Shown: piece after piece, positions 46,311 to 58,590 of the stretch
Layout: every line of letters starts with the position of its first letter
How positions within the stretch are numbered: the first letter of the stretch is position 1
DNA from: Stenopsyche tienmushanensis
Taxonomy: Eukaryota > Arthropoda > Insecta > Trichoptera > Stenopsychidae
Direction of reading: 5' to 3'
Length of the DNA: 64,000 nucleotides
NCBI GenBank assembly: GCA_008973525.1
Contig: WACJ01000042.1
Span: 558,001 to 622,000, forward strand
Translations under genes and position numbers: made by a program
The notes under the pieces: generated by a model
Database searches by the model: none
Told to the model about the DNA's origin: nothing
Seen by the model: only the letters and a program-made list of their open reading frames with translations

Positions 46311-48085
46311 TTTTATGCAATTTCTAAATTCGCTGGCAGTTAAAAGGTTAACTTGAAAATGACAACCTTTTAGAATATTTTATTGATCCAATGAATATGA
46401 TAAGAAATATAGGGTTTCAAGCAATATTAATTAATTATATTGAACAGTTTGTTAATTGAGTGTCGAATCCGATTATCTTTGAAGGTTTCAAGCGTCTGTG
46501 TTGAAAACCTATATTCGATGTTGTATATTATAATATATTGAATTTCACTGAACGTCATTCTTTTTGTTTGTTTCACTATTGATAAGACGGTAAAATTTAG
46601 ATTGTGCAATAATTAATCTGAGATATTTTTAGCTGTAAATTTGTAGCTAAACATTTCAAGCGCAATCGCTTTTAAGGGTTGGTTTAAAATTAATTAAGAC
46701 CTTTTTTATAAGCGGGATAAAAATACGACCCAATTAAATTAGCGCGCCCCTAAAATATTTGCGTGGCGAAAATTCGTCTACAACGCGACGTTTTCACAGG
46801 CAAATCGCTTCAAAGTTTCAACGTCAAAAACAAATAAGGAGACACAATTTTGCATATTGCTTGCCATTAGAGTCCGGAGCCTTTTTTGAAGTTCACCAAA
46901 TAGTCCATAATCCATCTCCATAATGTCCATGCAAATAGACCCACACGCAAATGGCGCTCAACCCCTAAATAATGGAGTGTCTTAATCGATTGTTCCCCTG
47001 CAGTGTCGTTAAACCCATAACGACTTACATTTGTGAAAACTTTCAGGGTCGAACAAACAGAAAGCCGTGCTTTTAATGCCAACGGCCTCTTTTCTACGAA
47101 TTGCCGTACTTGAGGTTATCGTCCTTCCTTGGCTGAACCTTCAAATTGATGACGAGCGTATTTTTGTAAATAAACACACGTTAAAAAACGGTATTATGAT
47201 GACCTACATCTGCGCTTCCTTGATTAAAGCTCATCCATGTTATTCATGAGGGATCCGTTTAGGGCTGAATTATTGATGTGGCCATTTCAGCCAAAGCAGA
47301 ACTTCAAAGCAAAACATATTTAATTCAGAATTTTATCGACTATCATGACTTCATGAGTGTCTTCGTTTGTATTTATTTGGTTTTGTCAAGGATCGGGGGC
47401 CTGTCTCTTCGGTGGGCGTACTATTTTCGTTCGGAGCTGAAATGTCAAGGGGGTACGACGTAACAGTACTCCGATAAAAATAGGGGGTTCAGTGGAGCAA
47501 TGTTTTTGTCACATTAAAAATTCAACGGCTCAAACGTTTGCCCAAAACGATTCTTTAAAAATAGAGTCGACACAATGGAGCAGAGCCTCCAAATATATAA
47601 TCCCTCCTCTTGTATAATACACAAATGTGACAAAAGCATTGCATGAAAACAATATTTTTACTGGAACTCCGGGATTATGTAACATATTGAATTATGTATG
47701 TCTTGGTTCTCGAAATATATACGTATTTTCGAATTGGCATAATGGATAGATTCTGCCCTATTAACTATAATAGATCTGGTAACAATACACATGGAAGATA
47801 GTATTGAAAATTCCAATTGATTGTCTCCATTTAAATACTGCCAATTAATACAATATTTTAGATCTGGCAAGGACTTATTTGTCAAAAATTGTTAAAAAAA
47901 AAATTAAATTAGACAATGCTGTACTAAAATTCTAGAATAAATACATATTTAACCCTATAAATACCGCGCGCACAAATATGTGTTATTGTCGAAATGGCCC
48001 TTTAAATTTGTGCACATATTTTTTATATTAAAATTATATTTTAAAAATTTTATACATACGTTATTTTAAATGCACGGAAGAAATA
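46311..48085. other. No gene seen
   Basis: Frames at 46867-47082 and 47067-47249 are short and on opposite strands. Region 46740-47460 is less AT-rich. No conserved motif was recognised. Confidence 0.4.
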
Positions 48086-48089
48086 GTAT

Positions 48090-48200
48090 CCCCACGCAAG
48101 TTCACTAGATTAATCGCGACATCTTTCTGTCTCCCTTCAGGGGCAATGTGGCAAATTAACAGTGACCTATCTATCTCCCAGCGGACACATTGCAGAGGGA
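48090..48200 (-). repeat. Family A fragment
   Basis: Contains CCCCACGCAAG, GCGACATCTTTCTGTCTCCC, TTCAGGGGCAATGTGG and GGACACATTGCAG, the diverged inverted-repeat region of family A (compare 610-699). Confidence 0.55.
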
Positions 48201-48359
48201 TCAAACCCAAAGGCTAACATGTAAATTCTTCATTTATTTTTTAGATCAATTGAATTACGCGGTAAATCAAAATACCCTAAAGTTTTGAGGCCCTTAAAGG
48301 GTAGGTAAATAAATAAAGGACATTTTAATGTTTTTTTTCCCGACGCTTGGTGTCTCTTC

Positions 48360-48970
48360 CCTGTCACAATCTTTCATACTATCATCATCAGATATTTAAA
48401 TGCTAGTTCGAGTTGATGACCGCGTGAGCCCTCATTTTCGTATAAAACCATCAATGTGACTGATAAAATTCCTTTCTGCTGAGACACGGACTAAAACTTG
48501 CAAAATTCCCGATTTCCCGACAAATTATTTATTTCCGTCGCTGCAGATGAATACTTATATACGTTCTTACTTTGATGTGATTTGTAATTATATTACGGAG
48601 GAATACAAAAATTCTGAATCCCGCATCTATTATATTTCATATCGATATTCCCATTATTAGAGTCGAAGTGTAGTAAATACATCACCGGTGGGGAAAGGTT
48701 ACTATAACAATTTGAAAAACATACATGTACGCTTTATATGTATACATAGATTAGACAGTCACTGCCCCTAGGCGTCGCATAAATTCACCATTTAGTAATT
48801 ACGCCACTGTTTCCAAGCGTCCAGATTTCGTCGGGAATGTCTCGATTGGTGAGGTGTACGATTTCTGTTAGATAAAAATTTCAATCCCGAATTTCTCGGG
48901 ATTACGTTTACTAATCCCGGGATTCTTAAGTACCTAAAACTGTCCGGGATCCCGGGATTGGATTCCTTAG
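48360..48970 (-). mobile_element. hAT 3' end relic, copy of 41620-42150
   Basis: Near-identical to the tail of the 41380-42250 copy: CATCATCAGATATTTAAATG, GTCGCTGCAGATGAATACTT, GAGTCGAAGTGTAGTAAATA, CATCACCGGTGGGGAAAGG, CCCCTAGGCGTCG and the clustered CTCGGGATT and TCCCGGGATT motifs. It starts only after the dimerisation domain, with the short CTAGTTCGAGTTGATGACC part retained. The close match suggests a recent family. Confidence 0.75.
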
Positions 48971-49169
48971 CTAGGAGTGATTTCTTTCAAAACTGACCCA
49001 AGGTGAGCATCGTTCATGCTGGATTTGACAGGAGACTTATTTCGAGACGTTCTTCCAAACATGGAAATTGCCTCACATGGGAATCCTTATGACTTTGAAT
49101 AGTTTTGTTTCTTCAATTTCGACTGTTGTTTATGTAAAACCTAATGTACTGTTGACCTAATGTACGGGA

Positions 49170-49312
49170 GTGGCGTCTATCTCTGTTCTTACGCATGCAT
49201 CGCTTTCCATCTTGTGGTAATGCGCAAGAAACACGAATCGACGTATGGCCTTGGCCACGGGAAGATGTCCTTCCCGCAAGCTCATAGCTATAACCTCTTT
49301 CGTCATAAATAA
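49170..49312 (-). repeat. Family A-related fragment
   Basis: The reverse complement carries GTTATAGCTATGAGCTTGCG, GGAAGGACATCTTCCCGTGG, CCAAGGCCATACGTCGA and TTGCGCATTACCACAAG, aligning with both full family A and the 19205 and 32705 fragments. It therefore links the two subgroups. Confidence 0.55.
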
Positions 49313-50735
49313 AGATAATAATTAAGACAACAGTGTTTCTATCAGCAGCTGACCAACTCCATTCTACTGCTCGTCATTACCACGGCCCGAAAAAAAACGA
49401 ACCCACAGAATACGCCCCCCGCTCCAAGTTACAACATCAATCAATTTTCGTTCACAACTTCATCATTTCTCAAGATCTTCTAAGTTTTTTCCGAAGAATT
49501 TGATATTTACAATCTGACTAAATTAAACATGCATCAAAAGCAGGATAATTAATAGAAAAAACCTTCGTATCTAAGTATATTTATTGGTATGCGAACCACC
49601 ATTTGATTTTCACTAATTTTATCGTTATTAAATTTAAAAACAAAATTCGGCAAGAAATGAATAGTTTATGAAAATACAAAACGATAAATATAATGGCTCT
49701 CTGTAAACCAAACACTCATTTCATCCCCTAGGCTAAGGGTCGCCACTTAAAAAGATTCTTCAGGGTATTTGATACAATGTAAACGGAATTATTCAATTTG
49801 AATCACTGTAACTATTAAAGATCAAGTTTTGGCATAGCGGGATGCTTCCTGGAATCTTATTATTAAGGTTCGAGTTCTAAATTATTAATAATCGTTCAGT
49901 AAAATCCTCAACGCTGAAATCTTTGTTTTTTTTTTGTTTGTAAAAAAATGTGACAGTTGTATAAACTTTGGATTGTTTATCAGTTCGTCGCTTATTATTT
50001 ATGCTGAAGATTATCATAATGTATATCTAACATAATGGAAATGCTTTTTCAGATTATGAACTACTGCCATTAAGTTCAACTATTGATTCTAATAAGTAAT
50101 ACCCATATTTGATTAAATTGAAGCAAGAAATCGATAAGAAAGGGTCAGGGTTGAATGATGAAAAACGTATAACATTCCAGCATAATAAATTACTAAATTA
50201 CAATATAATTATTGTTTACTTTTACTGATAAATACCAGAAATTCATATTCTCAACGATTTTATCATATTTCAATCTGGAAAACATGCATGGCTTAATGAT
50301 GAACCATGATATAAATGAGCCATGGCTTACTTGCATCCTTTATTTACGAAGGCATAAATTGGTACCAAACGAAAATTATTTGAATCTAAATGAAGTGTCG
50401 TAAAATTTATTTCATCGTATATGTGCTGGAAATTTATGGCGCAGATCAAATGATTGGTTTTCGCGATGACTTAAATCTTATTTGATGTAGAGCTCGTAAA
50501 TGGTGTTTTATATTTTTCCAATTTATTCAACAATACATTAATAGAATTATAAACTAGTAACCTTGATCGTTGGATGGAAAATATTTATTTTTGTAGCGAG
50601 CGTATGCATGGTTGCATGGTTATGAGAATGTGTTTTTAACGTGTGCACGGGATTGAGTGAAGCGCATGGTAGAAAGTAAGGTTGCAAGGACTCCCGACGC
50701 CGAGGATTTTTTGTTGTTTTAAAATTGGCACATCT
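49313..50735. other. No gene seen
   Basis: AT-rich. A 63-codon plus frame at 50212-50403 is unrecognised. A weak H-like string (AAGGTTCGAGTTCTAAATT) is at 49865. Confidence 0.4.
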
Positions 50736-50739
50736 GGTG

Positions 50740-50840
50740 CATAGGGGGGATTTTAACGGTTAGTTTTTTAGGTCCCGCGTGTTTGTCGGCCATTTTGTTC
50801 AGTCACAGTAAATTATTCCGATGGAGAGGTCGCAACGCGC
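50740..50840 (+). repeat. Family G block, copy 2
   Basis: Reverse complement of 43985-44090: TAGGGGGGATTTTAACGGTT, GTCCCGCGTGTTTGTCGGCC and ATTTTGTTCAGTCACAGTAA. Sequence after 50840 diverges from the other copy. Confidence 0.6.
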
Positions 50841-51332
50841 TTCCGCCACCTTTTCAGCTTTCTTCGTGGACTCTTCTAGCAGGACAACTTTTATGGACTT
50901 TATCATGACAGGGAATGAGACGTGAATGTGTCACTGTATCCCAGAATCCAAAAGACAATCATAAATGAGCTGGATACTGAGACTTTGATGACTATTAGGG
51001 CATACCACATGAACATTCGGAATTCATTCATTTTTTTGGTATGGGCTAAGAAGCCTTTTTTGTACATGGTTTATTTATTTTTGCACGATTATCTTTTATC
51101 GTGCAAAAACATTTCCAATAAAGATCATGCTCAAAGATAATGAAAAAAATCCGTTTAGATTATAGAAATTGTACTCAAAATCTCAAATAGGCTATAATTA
51201 CTACTCAAATTTCTTTTTTGTCGTCTTTTTTATTGTCGATTGATTTACTTCCAGAGATTTTGAAATATATTTTATATATTTTTGATATTCAAAATATTAG
51301 CTATGTATATTTTTGATGCATTTATTTTACCA

Positions 51333-51395
51333 GTCGATCACGATCGACCGGTCGATCTTAAAGCAAAATTTGGTCGATCCCAAAAACTTCCGCGA
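51333..51395. repeat. hAT-like terminal motif, copy 2
   Basis: CAGTCGATCACGATCGACCG, GTCGATCTTAAAGCAAAAT and TTGGTCGATCC, followed by AAAAACTTCCG, match 14101-14170 with few differences. Confidence 0.45.
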
Positions 51396-51624
51396 TCGAA
51401 TGATCAAGATATAATCGAAATAACAACTTGTTTTAAAAAAAAAATATAAAAGATCGAACCTTCTGGAAGCAGAACACAATAATATTCCAGATGATGATAG
51501 GAGCAACGTCCATATCTTAATTACCTTAATTTCCATATAAACTGGGCAATGGAATTACCTTACAAGAAGATCGCTACGAGAGAAGGACAACATTAAATCG
51601 AGTATAAAAAAGATGCCATACAGT

Positions 51625-51830
51625 CAAGCTTCGAGTCAACTTTGAGTCAGCTTCGGCTCAGCTCCGAGTGAGCTTCGAGCTAGCTTCGAATCAGTTTCGT
51701 CTCAGTTTCGAGTGAGCTACGAGTCTAGTTCTATGGCTTAGTCAGTTTCGAGTCTAATCAAGGTTCAGTTTAAGGCTCAACTTGAATTTAGATTTACTTC
51801 TAAGCTCGAGTTTGGGTCTTCTACGCCTCG
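51625..51830 (-). repeat. 11-bp degenerate minisatellite
   Basis: Tandem units such as GCTTCGAGTCA, GCTTCGGCTCA, GCTCCGAGTGA, GCTTCGAGCTA and GTTTCGAGTGA repeat with an 11-bp period from about 51628 to 51730, then decay to about 51830. A period of 11 is not a multiple of three, so it is not coding. Confidence 0.8.
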
Positions 51831-54800
51831 CCGTCGCAGCTTCTTCAAAATGGAGCGAATAAACATGCTGTGGAGAAGCAATCGTCTTTGGAATCAAACC
51901 CCATCCATCCCTCGTCAGTCCTTCCAAAAAGAGGTAATTTGAATACAAAAGTTGAAGGGTGCATTCACAAAAACGATAAGCTCCTAAGCCAAAAGAGGTA
52001 GGGCACCCTTGTCTTAGACTATCCATATTATCTACAAAGATAAATGGATCTTCAACATATCAATTATTATTTATGGCTATCGATCTGTTGTATCATCCAA
52101 AGCATTTTTTAAAATATCTTTGATATTCGCAATTACTTCAAAAAAATCCTACGAACTTATTGAGTGATGTTTCATATAATATATCTGAAATATTTGTGAT
52201 AAAAAATGAGTTTAAAGGGCATTTTTAAGACTATGTATAGATTCGTTAAGTGGGTATACTCTGACTAAACGTCTGGGTAAGGGTTGTGCTGCGAATGACT
52301 GATGTGAAGTCGACACCGACGATGACGAGAAGTCAAGGGAAGCCCAAAGTGGCGTTTCTGTGCCTTTAACGACCTCGTTTTGGTAAGGGTTATTTTAGGA
52401 GCGCCCCGGGCCCCGACTGTCTTAGACGACTGACTTCAACTACCCTTGTGAAGCTCTAACGACCTTTTTCAGCGCCCACGGCCTAAAGAATATGTTTACG
52501 AAATGTCCCGAAACTTCTTACAAACTATATAATTTAGCAATTGTTTGGGCTTCCGGTCGGGGAATCGGCACGGAAGTTGCTAAACGATACGATTCAATTC
52601 GTACGAAAAGGTAGATCAAAGGGCTGACGGAAAAAGTTTTCATTCATTAGTCTGCCAAATTGGAAGACTAAATTTAATTTTATACAAAAGTCAAAAGTAG
52701 GCTCATTGCCTTTTGTTGAGCTGAAAAAAAATTGTATCATTGTAAAAGTTTTGTACATAAGGGTTGTTAATACGATCCTGGAATTTCAATGAGATATAGC
52801 AACAATGCTGTATTATACTCATTTTTCCTTCTGTTTACCTGAATGTATATTTTTTAATACACTTTAATTTATTATATTTTAAATCAAAATGATTTCATTG
52901 TGTAACATATTTGAACGGTTGAAATTACGTCCTCATCCAAATAAAGGCACAAATTTAAAACATGCCTTTGAAAAATATTATATATATGTGAACAGTTACG
53001 TTCGTACATAATATAAAAATAAACTGACAATAATATTTCAATTCCAAGATTTTTTCGATGAGCGTTCAATAATGCATCTAAGTAGTCAAAAGCTAAAAAA
53101 GTTTTTCAATAGTATTCCTTGTTTATCTTCAATCGACTCATTTGCAATGGGAAAAAATCTTCAGATCGTTGACTATTATGAAACTTCATCGGCTTAAAAT
53201 ATCATAATTCAAAACACGTTATTGAGCGTATCTTTAAATTCAAATTTAAAAGTCTAAGTAGGACAGTAGCCAAGTAGTCCAAATAGTATTGGTTGGTTTA
53301 ATTATTGGAACAAACATTAGTGAATAATAACCTAAAAATAACATAAATGTGTACTGATGCTTTTAAAAACATTCTTCCTCTCACAACCAAAAAATCGAGT
53401 GATTTTAAGTCCCTGCTGTTATGATGGTCTAATATGAAAACAGAAAATGCTGCTAAATGTTATTTAACTCCTAACGAATGACCTAGTATTTTGAGACTAT
53501 TGCAAAAATTGCTAAATGTTTAATATGTAAAGTATTGAAATGAGGCTGTACATCATCTGAATAATTTGCTATGAATTGTGTATAATTTTTAATTAAGATT
53601 ATTTAGGTTTAATTATAAATATAGCGTAATATAGTAACAGTCAACATTTAAGTTGACAAATCATGATCCCTTAAGTAAAAAGCATCACGCACGGAAGCAA
53701 ACCACTTAAACTTGTCTAGGCTGAGACTTAAAACACACAAAAAACTTAAATTTTGTTTCCGACCAAGCCTCGGTGCAAAAGTTAAAGAAAAACATCAACT
53801 TTATACGGATTATATAGCACGGGAAAGTTCACGGCATAAGCACTTTATTAGTTATAAAAAGCTCCATATTAAACGTACGATACCGTCGAAGTACCCAAGG
53901 GCTATTTTTTTCATATTATCAATAAAATATTTATATATAAATCTGACGATTTTAAAATAAGACCATGATATTGCGAGCTTTTATACCGTTATTTTATTAA
54001 AATTGAGCAAGACATTCGAGAATAAGGGCGGCTTTTATAACCCACGCATGCGGTCAAACAATCCCAAGAACAGCGCATTCAATTACATTTTCATATATTT
54101 GAATATTCTCAGATTTATAATGTGACTTTTTTTTTTAGCATATATTGCCTAATGAAAATTTTCTTTGAGCCTTTTATGTTTGCCCTTCCTGGAAACCAAA
54201 ATACAACCCACACGTGTAATTAATCCGAATCCGAACATGTTTTCTTTCCATTGTTTCGTAATGATTTGATTAAATTAGAACGTCAGGCGGAATTGATTTC
54301 ATCAAAAAATTTCATGCATCAAGGGCTGTTGTACATTTTTTTTCAGTTTGGGGTTGAAATATTAAACAGCACGTAAAGGTCAAGGCATGATACGGACGAA
54401 AAGGACGTTATCAATGCCAGGAACGAATATGTAAGTAAGCAAATGTCCGACTTGGAAAGAAAGCCTATGCTATTATCGATATTCAAGATCATTAAAATTA
54501 GAAATAATTACCAAGGGTTGACCCGAAACCCTTTCATTAATTCAAAATCCAAAGTTACACTTCTTTGAACCCGATCGGAGCGAGTGGGTGTTTTGATTTT
54601 AATTACAAAAAGTAATCCGCAATTATAATATTCGACCCTATCCATGGATATATTAATCCTTGAACAAATTAATAATTTGGAGAGATTGAATCTCTTTATT
54701 CCATTCATAGATAATTGCAGAGTACACCATACCAAGTGTTACTAACGTCATCCAAACTAATTGTGAAAAACACAACAATCATAACCACTTAGCTTTTTAA

Positions 54801-54840
54801 CTGTAAAAAGTCGTTTGACTTATATATTTTGTGTGTGTCC
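51831..54840. other. No gene seen over three kilobases
   Basis: Frames at 51754-52026, 52884-53069, 53712-53960 and 54508-54735 are unrecognised. Region 52250-52520 is less AT-rich and contains CGCCCCGGGCCCCGAC at 52402. No repeat match was found. Confidence 0.45.
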
Positions 54841-55235
54841 TAGCACAACGGTTCTTAAACTGGGGGCAGAGTTCCCGGACGGCTCCCCGCCCCCCACGTG
54901 TTGAACAAAAAGACTCTTCTCTAGATGATACTTTATTTACATGAGAAAGAGATCTGGCTGCAGGAAGGACGTCCTCCCGCAGCCAAGGCCAACCGACGAC
55001 TCTTCCCGATTCCCATCTCCTGCGCGTCACTACTCAGCCGGTAACGCTGCACGCGCAAGAAGCAATCGATCGGTATGCAGGTGCAATGTCTCCGCAGGGC
55101 CACAAGAGATGGCGCTGTTAAAATAACACATTGCACCTGAAGTGAGACGGAAGATGTCGCTATTAATCTGAAGAATTAAATCTGCTCAGACTAACAGCGT
55201 TATTGCGTGGGAATGTTAAATCCCCCACGCTACAA
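54841..55235 (+). repeat. Family A interspersed repeat, copy 3
   Basis: Left part starts ACAACGGTTCTTAAACTGGG, a string close to hAT/Charlie-type termini, and differs from copies 1 and 2. It then joins the common core: ATCTGGCTGCAGGAAGGACG, TCCTCCCGCAGCCAAGGCC, the arms CAGGTGCAATGT (55078-55089) and ACATTGCACCTG (55128-55139), and the GTGGGAATGTTAAATCCCCC / ACGCTACA end. The core has lost very little to indels relative to copies 1 and 2. Confidence 0.72.
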
Positions 55236-55254
55236 TACCAACAAATGAAGAATT

Positions 55255-55350
55255 TAAATGTCCTGCGGGATTATTAACGGGCTTTAGGCATTTCTTGTTC
55301 AGGGTTGTCACAACATATATTTAATATTTTTATTATTTTATTTTTTGTTA
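55255..55350 (+). repeat. Family F block, copy 2
   Basis: GCGGGATTATTAACGGGCTT, TAGGCATTTCTTGTTCAGGG and TTGTCACAACA match the reverse complement of 46190-46310. Confidence 0.5.
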
Positions 55351-55703
55351 GTATTATATACACTTTATTGATATGATAATTTATATAGGGTTTTCTCTGT
55401 AATAATACTTTTTCATCATTGATTCATCACAAAATAGATTCAGTTGTGTAGCAAAGATCATTCAATGGGGAATTTATTTAAAAATGCGCAAACATTTTAG
55501 GATCTACCACTATATGTCCCTATCATAATAATTTTTAGGTATATAACAATATTTATTTTTCTATGAAAAAACATAGCAACTGTCGTTTTGAGTCGTTTAA
55601 GTGAGCAAAATTATTTATTTGGATATACAATAATTATGTGCCAATAAGAATGACCAAATCGATGGAAATTTAAAGAAACGCCCGCAGAATCTTTGAAGTA
55701 GTA

Positions 55704-55841
55704 CCGGGTGCGGCAGGGAAACTATCTTATTTTAAAAATGAATAACTCAAACACTATAGGAGATATCAGTTTAATTATTTTTTAATCTTTATCGCTTTGG
55801 GATGCGAATTTTAAATAAAGAAGTTTCCCTGCCGCACCATG
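55704..55841. mobile_element. 138-bp TA-flanked MITE, intact
   Basis: The left arm CCGGGTGCGGCAGGGAAACT and the reverse complement of the right arm CATGGTGCGGCAGGGAAACT share 17 contiguous bases, both followed by a TTATTT stretch. TA dinucleotides flank both ends (55702-55703 and 55842-55843), the expected Tc1/mariner target duplication. Single ends of the same family occur near 3965-4000, 8303-8340 and 10050-10090. Confidence 0.85.
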
Positions 55842-55849
55842 TATTTGTA

Positions 55850-57079
55850 TGCATAAAAGAGCTTTTTACATAATTCGCAAACATTTCTTGCTCATTTTTT
55901 TAACCCGAACTTTTACAATAAAATTCAATAATCATCTAAAAATATGGTTCAAATTCAGACCGTGGGAATAAAATCTGTATATCGTCACAAATTTGGAATA
56001 AACAAAGCGGTACAGAGACGCTTATGATTGAATTTATAGCAATCATTGAAATATAATGATGATGATTTTGTTACACTCTTATAGATATTATCCTGCCTAA
56101 AATCTTGTTAAATTAATGCTTATCCTATTTATTTAATGGGGAATATCATATGAAAAATGATTTCGCTAGAAGTTAAATAAAAATGATCGACGTTATGGGT
56201 ACTTGTTTTCATACATTTATGAGCTTGGGGGGAACGCTTTTAAGTCATTAAATCGTAAATAGAACTTTCATTATCATATAATGTTATTGATTTATATTTT
56301 ATACGGCGGTATAAAATATTTATTGATGTAATTTATGAAAAATCATCGTTCCGGGTAATTCGCCCAAACCGACTTACATAATATTGGAGGGTTGCGTGTC
56401 CGAAACGCCGGTCGTAGACTTCCCAAATTTTACTTACAACCTAATAAAATGCACAATAATTGGGAGAAAATGTGTTTAATGAACAACTTTACATTAGGAC
56501 CCATAAAATTGATGGAAAAGTTGATTTCCGCACGAAATGAGAGTTGAAGGGCGTTTCGGCTCGGGGTCGAAAAGCTTTCGTTTCGGAAAGCTCATTTGTG
56601 AACTTGCGTCTCTGAAATTCGCTACGAATTAAACTTTGCGAGCTTCGCGAACGCAGGATAAGCCGACTTGAAATTGAGACATTACTTGATTAAACCTTAC
56701 ATCAAATTTATTTCGCATCTATTAAATTAATAACCGAGAAATGATTTGTGGGCGCTCATGGACGCAGAGCTTAAAGTATCAAATACGTAAAGAGCTCCCA
56801 ATTAACTCGGACGCTGCTTCACAAACAAAATGTAAGACGTCCAAGTAATTAAAAGAACTTTGCAAAGTTATTATTACTGGCGATGGGCTTCTCAAATCCT
56901 AGAGTTGAACTTTAAACTATGGAATGAACGAAAAAGTTAACCGACAAATTTGTGGAGAACGTAATTGCAGAAAGTCTTCGCCGGGAAAATCTGCTTGAAG
57001 AAATTTTATCCTCAAGGTTCAACGTGTTAAATAACGTTTGATTGATAATTTAAGAAACATTTCTTTAGAAAAACTATTT
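55850..57079. other. No gene seen
   Basis: A family H-like string occurs at 55949-55975. Region 56340-56700 is less AT-rich (TTTCGGCTCGGGGTCGAAAA near 56553) with no supported frame. Confidence 0.4.
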
Positions 57080-57422
57080 AATATTTGTATTTAAAAATGA
57101 TGAATATTTTATATGTGATACTTTTGAAATTCGTAGAATTGTTGAAAGTCGGTTGAGTGAATATGGAATTGTTTTTGAACATGAAATAGTAGCAACAACG
57201 ACTGATGGTGCTAGTGAGATGAAAAAGTTTGGGCGTAAAAGTCTCGTCGTCAATGAACTTTGCATAAATCATCCTATACAACTAGCTGCAATTGAAACGT
57301 TGTACCAGAAAACTTATCAAACAGAAACAGAAGAAGACTTAGATTATTCCAGTGAAGACGAACAAAACACTAAAGAAAGTGACTCCGAAAATGATAATTC
57401 AGGAACTAAAACCAAATCGTAA
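57080..57422 (+). pseudogene. hAT transposase catalytic-region fragment
   Basis: The frame reads NDEYFICDTFEIRRIVESRL, SEYGIVFEHEIVATTTDGAS, EMKKFGRKSLVVNELCINHP and IQLAAIETLYQK, then an acidic tail rich in E, D and S. The (I/V)V(A/S)(T)TTDGASVMKKFGR...LCxxHxIQLAVxDVLYKK pattern is the hAT RNase H-fold segment with the first catalytic Asp (TTTDGAS). Flanking parts are missing. A family B element starts 28 bp downstream. It is a different stretch from the C-terminal fragments at 41456 and 33065, so it may come from another element. Confidence 0.82.
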
Positions 57423-57449
57423 GTTTGAGTCCTAACTTCTATGATGCTC

Positions 57450-58005
57450 TTAACCTGTATGGGAGTACTATCGGAAATATCCGTTTTGACCTTCACTATT
57501 CAGAAAGAGCACTCTTGTGCATTGAAGCTCCGAGGCGGACAGAGACAGAGAGAACTTAGCGCAGTTCGGGAGACTGAGACGGCGAGCTTCTTCATATGCA
57601 TCGCATGATTGTATAGATCGCTAAGCCCAAATTTATCGACTTATAATGATTTCGATTTCAAGTGTGTTATTTGTTTACGCAAAGAAATGACCGAATATTG
57701 TGTGTTATCGAGAGTGTTTGTTTATTTAACTGCTTGCCGTTCTTCGCTGCGTGTTGAATGAGTCTTTGTTCAATTATCATTTCCTTTTAAAGGAGGAGCA
57801 AATGAATCGATTTTTTGTGCATTGTTTATGTAAAGAAATGACGTGGTCTTGTATTCACTATCAAGTGTTCATTTACAATTGACTCTGCCTCGAATTGAAG
57901 ATTGTCTTACACTGATTAGGAGCTGACAGAAAGTAATCGGTGTAAAGCGATTATGACAACAACGACTTCATCGATTTTAAATTTGCTCACTAACGAAAAG
58001 GTTAA
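57450..58005 (+). mobile_element. TTAA family B element, most complete copy
   Basis: TTAA at 57450-57453 and 58002-58005 bound 556 bp. Ends are CCTGTATGGGAGTACT and GCTCACTAACGAAAAGG. The body is near-identical to 38481-39014 and adds the TTATTTAACTGCTTGCCGTT segment missing there. No TIR longer than TTAACC was seen. Confidence 0.83.
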
Positions 58006-58194
58006 TGATACTCGAAAAATTATAAAATTGTTTAAAAAAGGGACAAAAAAATTCTTGAATTGCAAAACTGCATTAAAAATCATTGATTGATTTGAAAATG
58101 GACCATATTTGGAACGTATCAAATATTGCCGTAATGAGAAAAAATTTTTGATGTACTTCATCCTATAAAATTGACGATTGAAGCTTTTATTCCA

Positions 58195-58590
58195 AAACTA
58201 TCGTTTGAAATTTGAAAGAGTTATCTTAATTAGAAATGATAGAAATAATGAAATTTATTTTATTTTGTTTGTTTTATTATAAATATGAACAAACATTGAT
58301 TTTTATACATGAGATCTACTGTAAGTTAATTGTATTATATCTATATTATTTGAGAAGGTGCAAACAATAAGTTGGCAAAGTTTTATCGTAATCGGATGAG
58401 CGGTATGGCAGCGCATTAAATACAAACAAACAAACATTAATTTTTATAAATTAGACTATGCTTATGTTACTCGCGGAATCTTTAACAATAAATGGACGAA
58501 GTTTTATCGTAATCCGATGAACGATATGGCAACGCATTTCACACGAACAAAACCCAATTCATTTTTATATATTAGATTTTCTATTGGAGA
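58195..58590 (+). repeat. Helitron-like repeat with two tandem units
   Basis: Closely matches 14261-14640: ATCGTTTGAAATTTGAAAGA, ATTATAAATATGAACAAACA, GTGCAAACAATAAGTTGGCA, CGGTATGGCAGCGCATTAAA, and ACACGAACAAAACCCAATTC at the end. Confidence 0.6.

Noticed and set aside
54841..55235. hAT assignment for family A from the CGGTTCTTAAACTGGGG string
   Set aside because: Only copy 3 has this end, and copies 1 and 2 start differently, so it may be a neighbouring element joined by chance.
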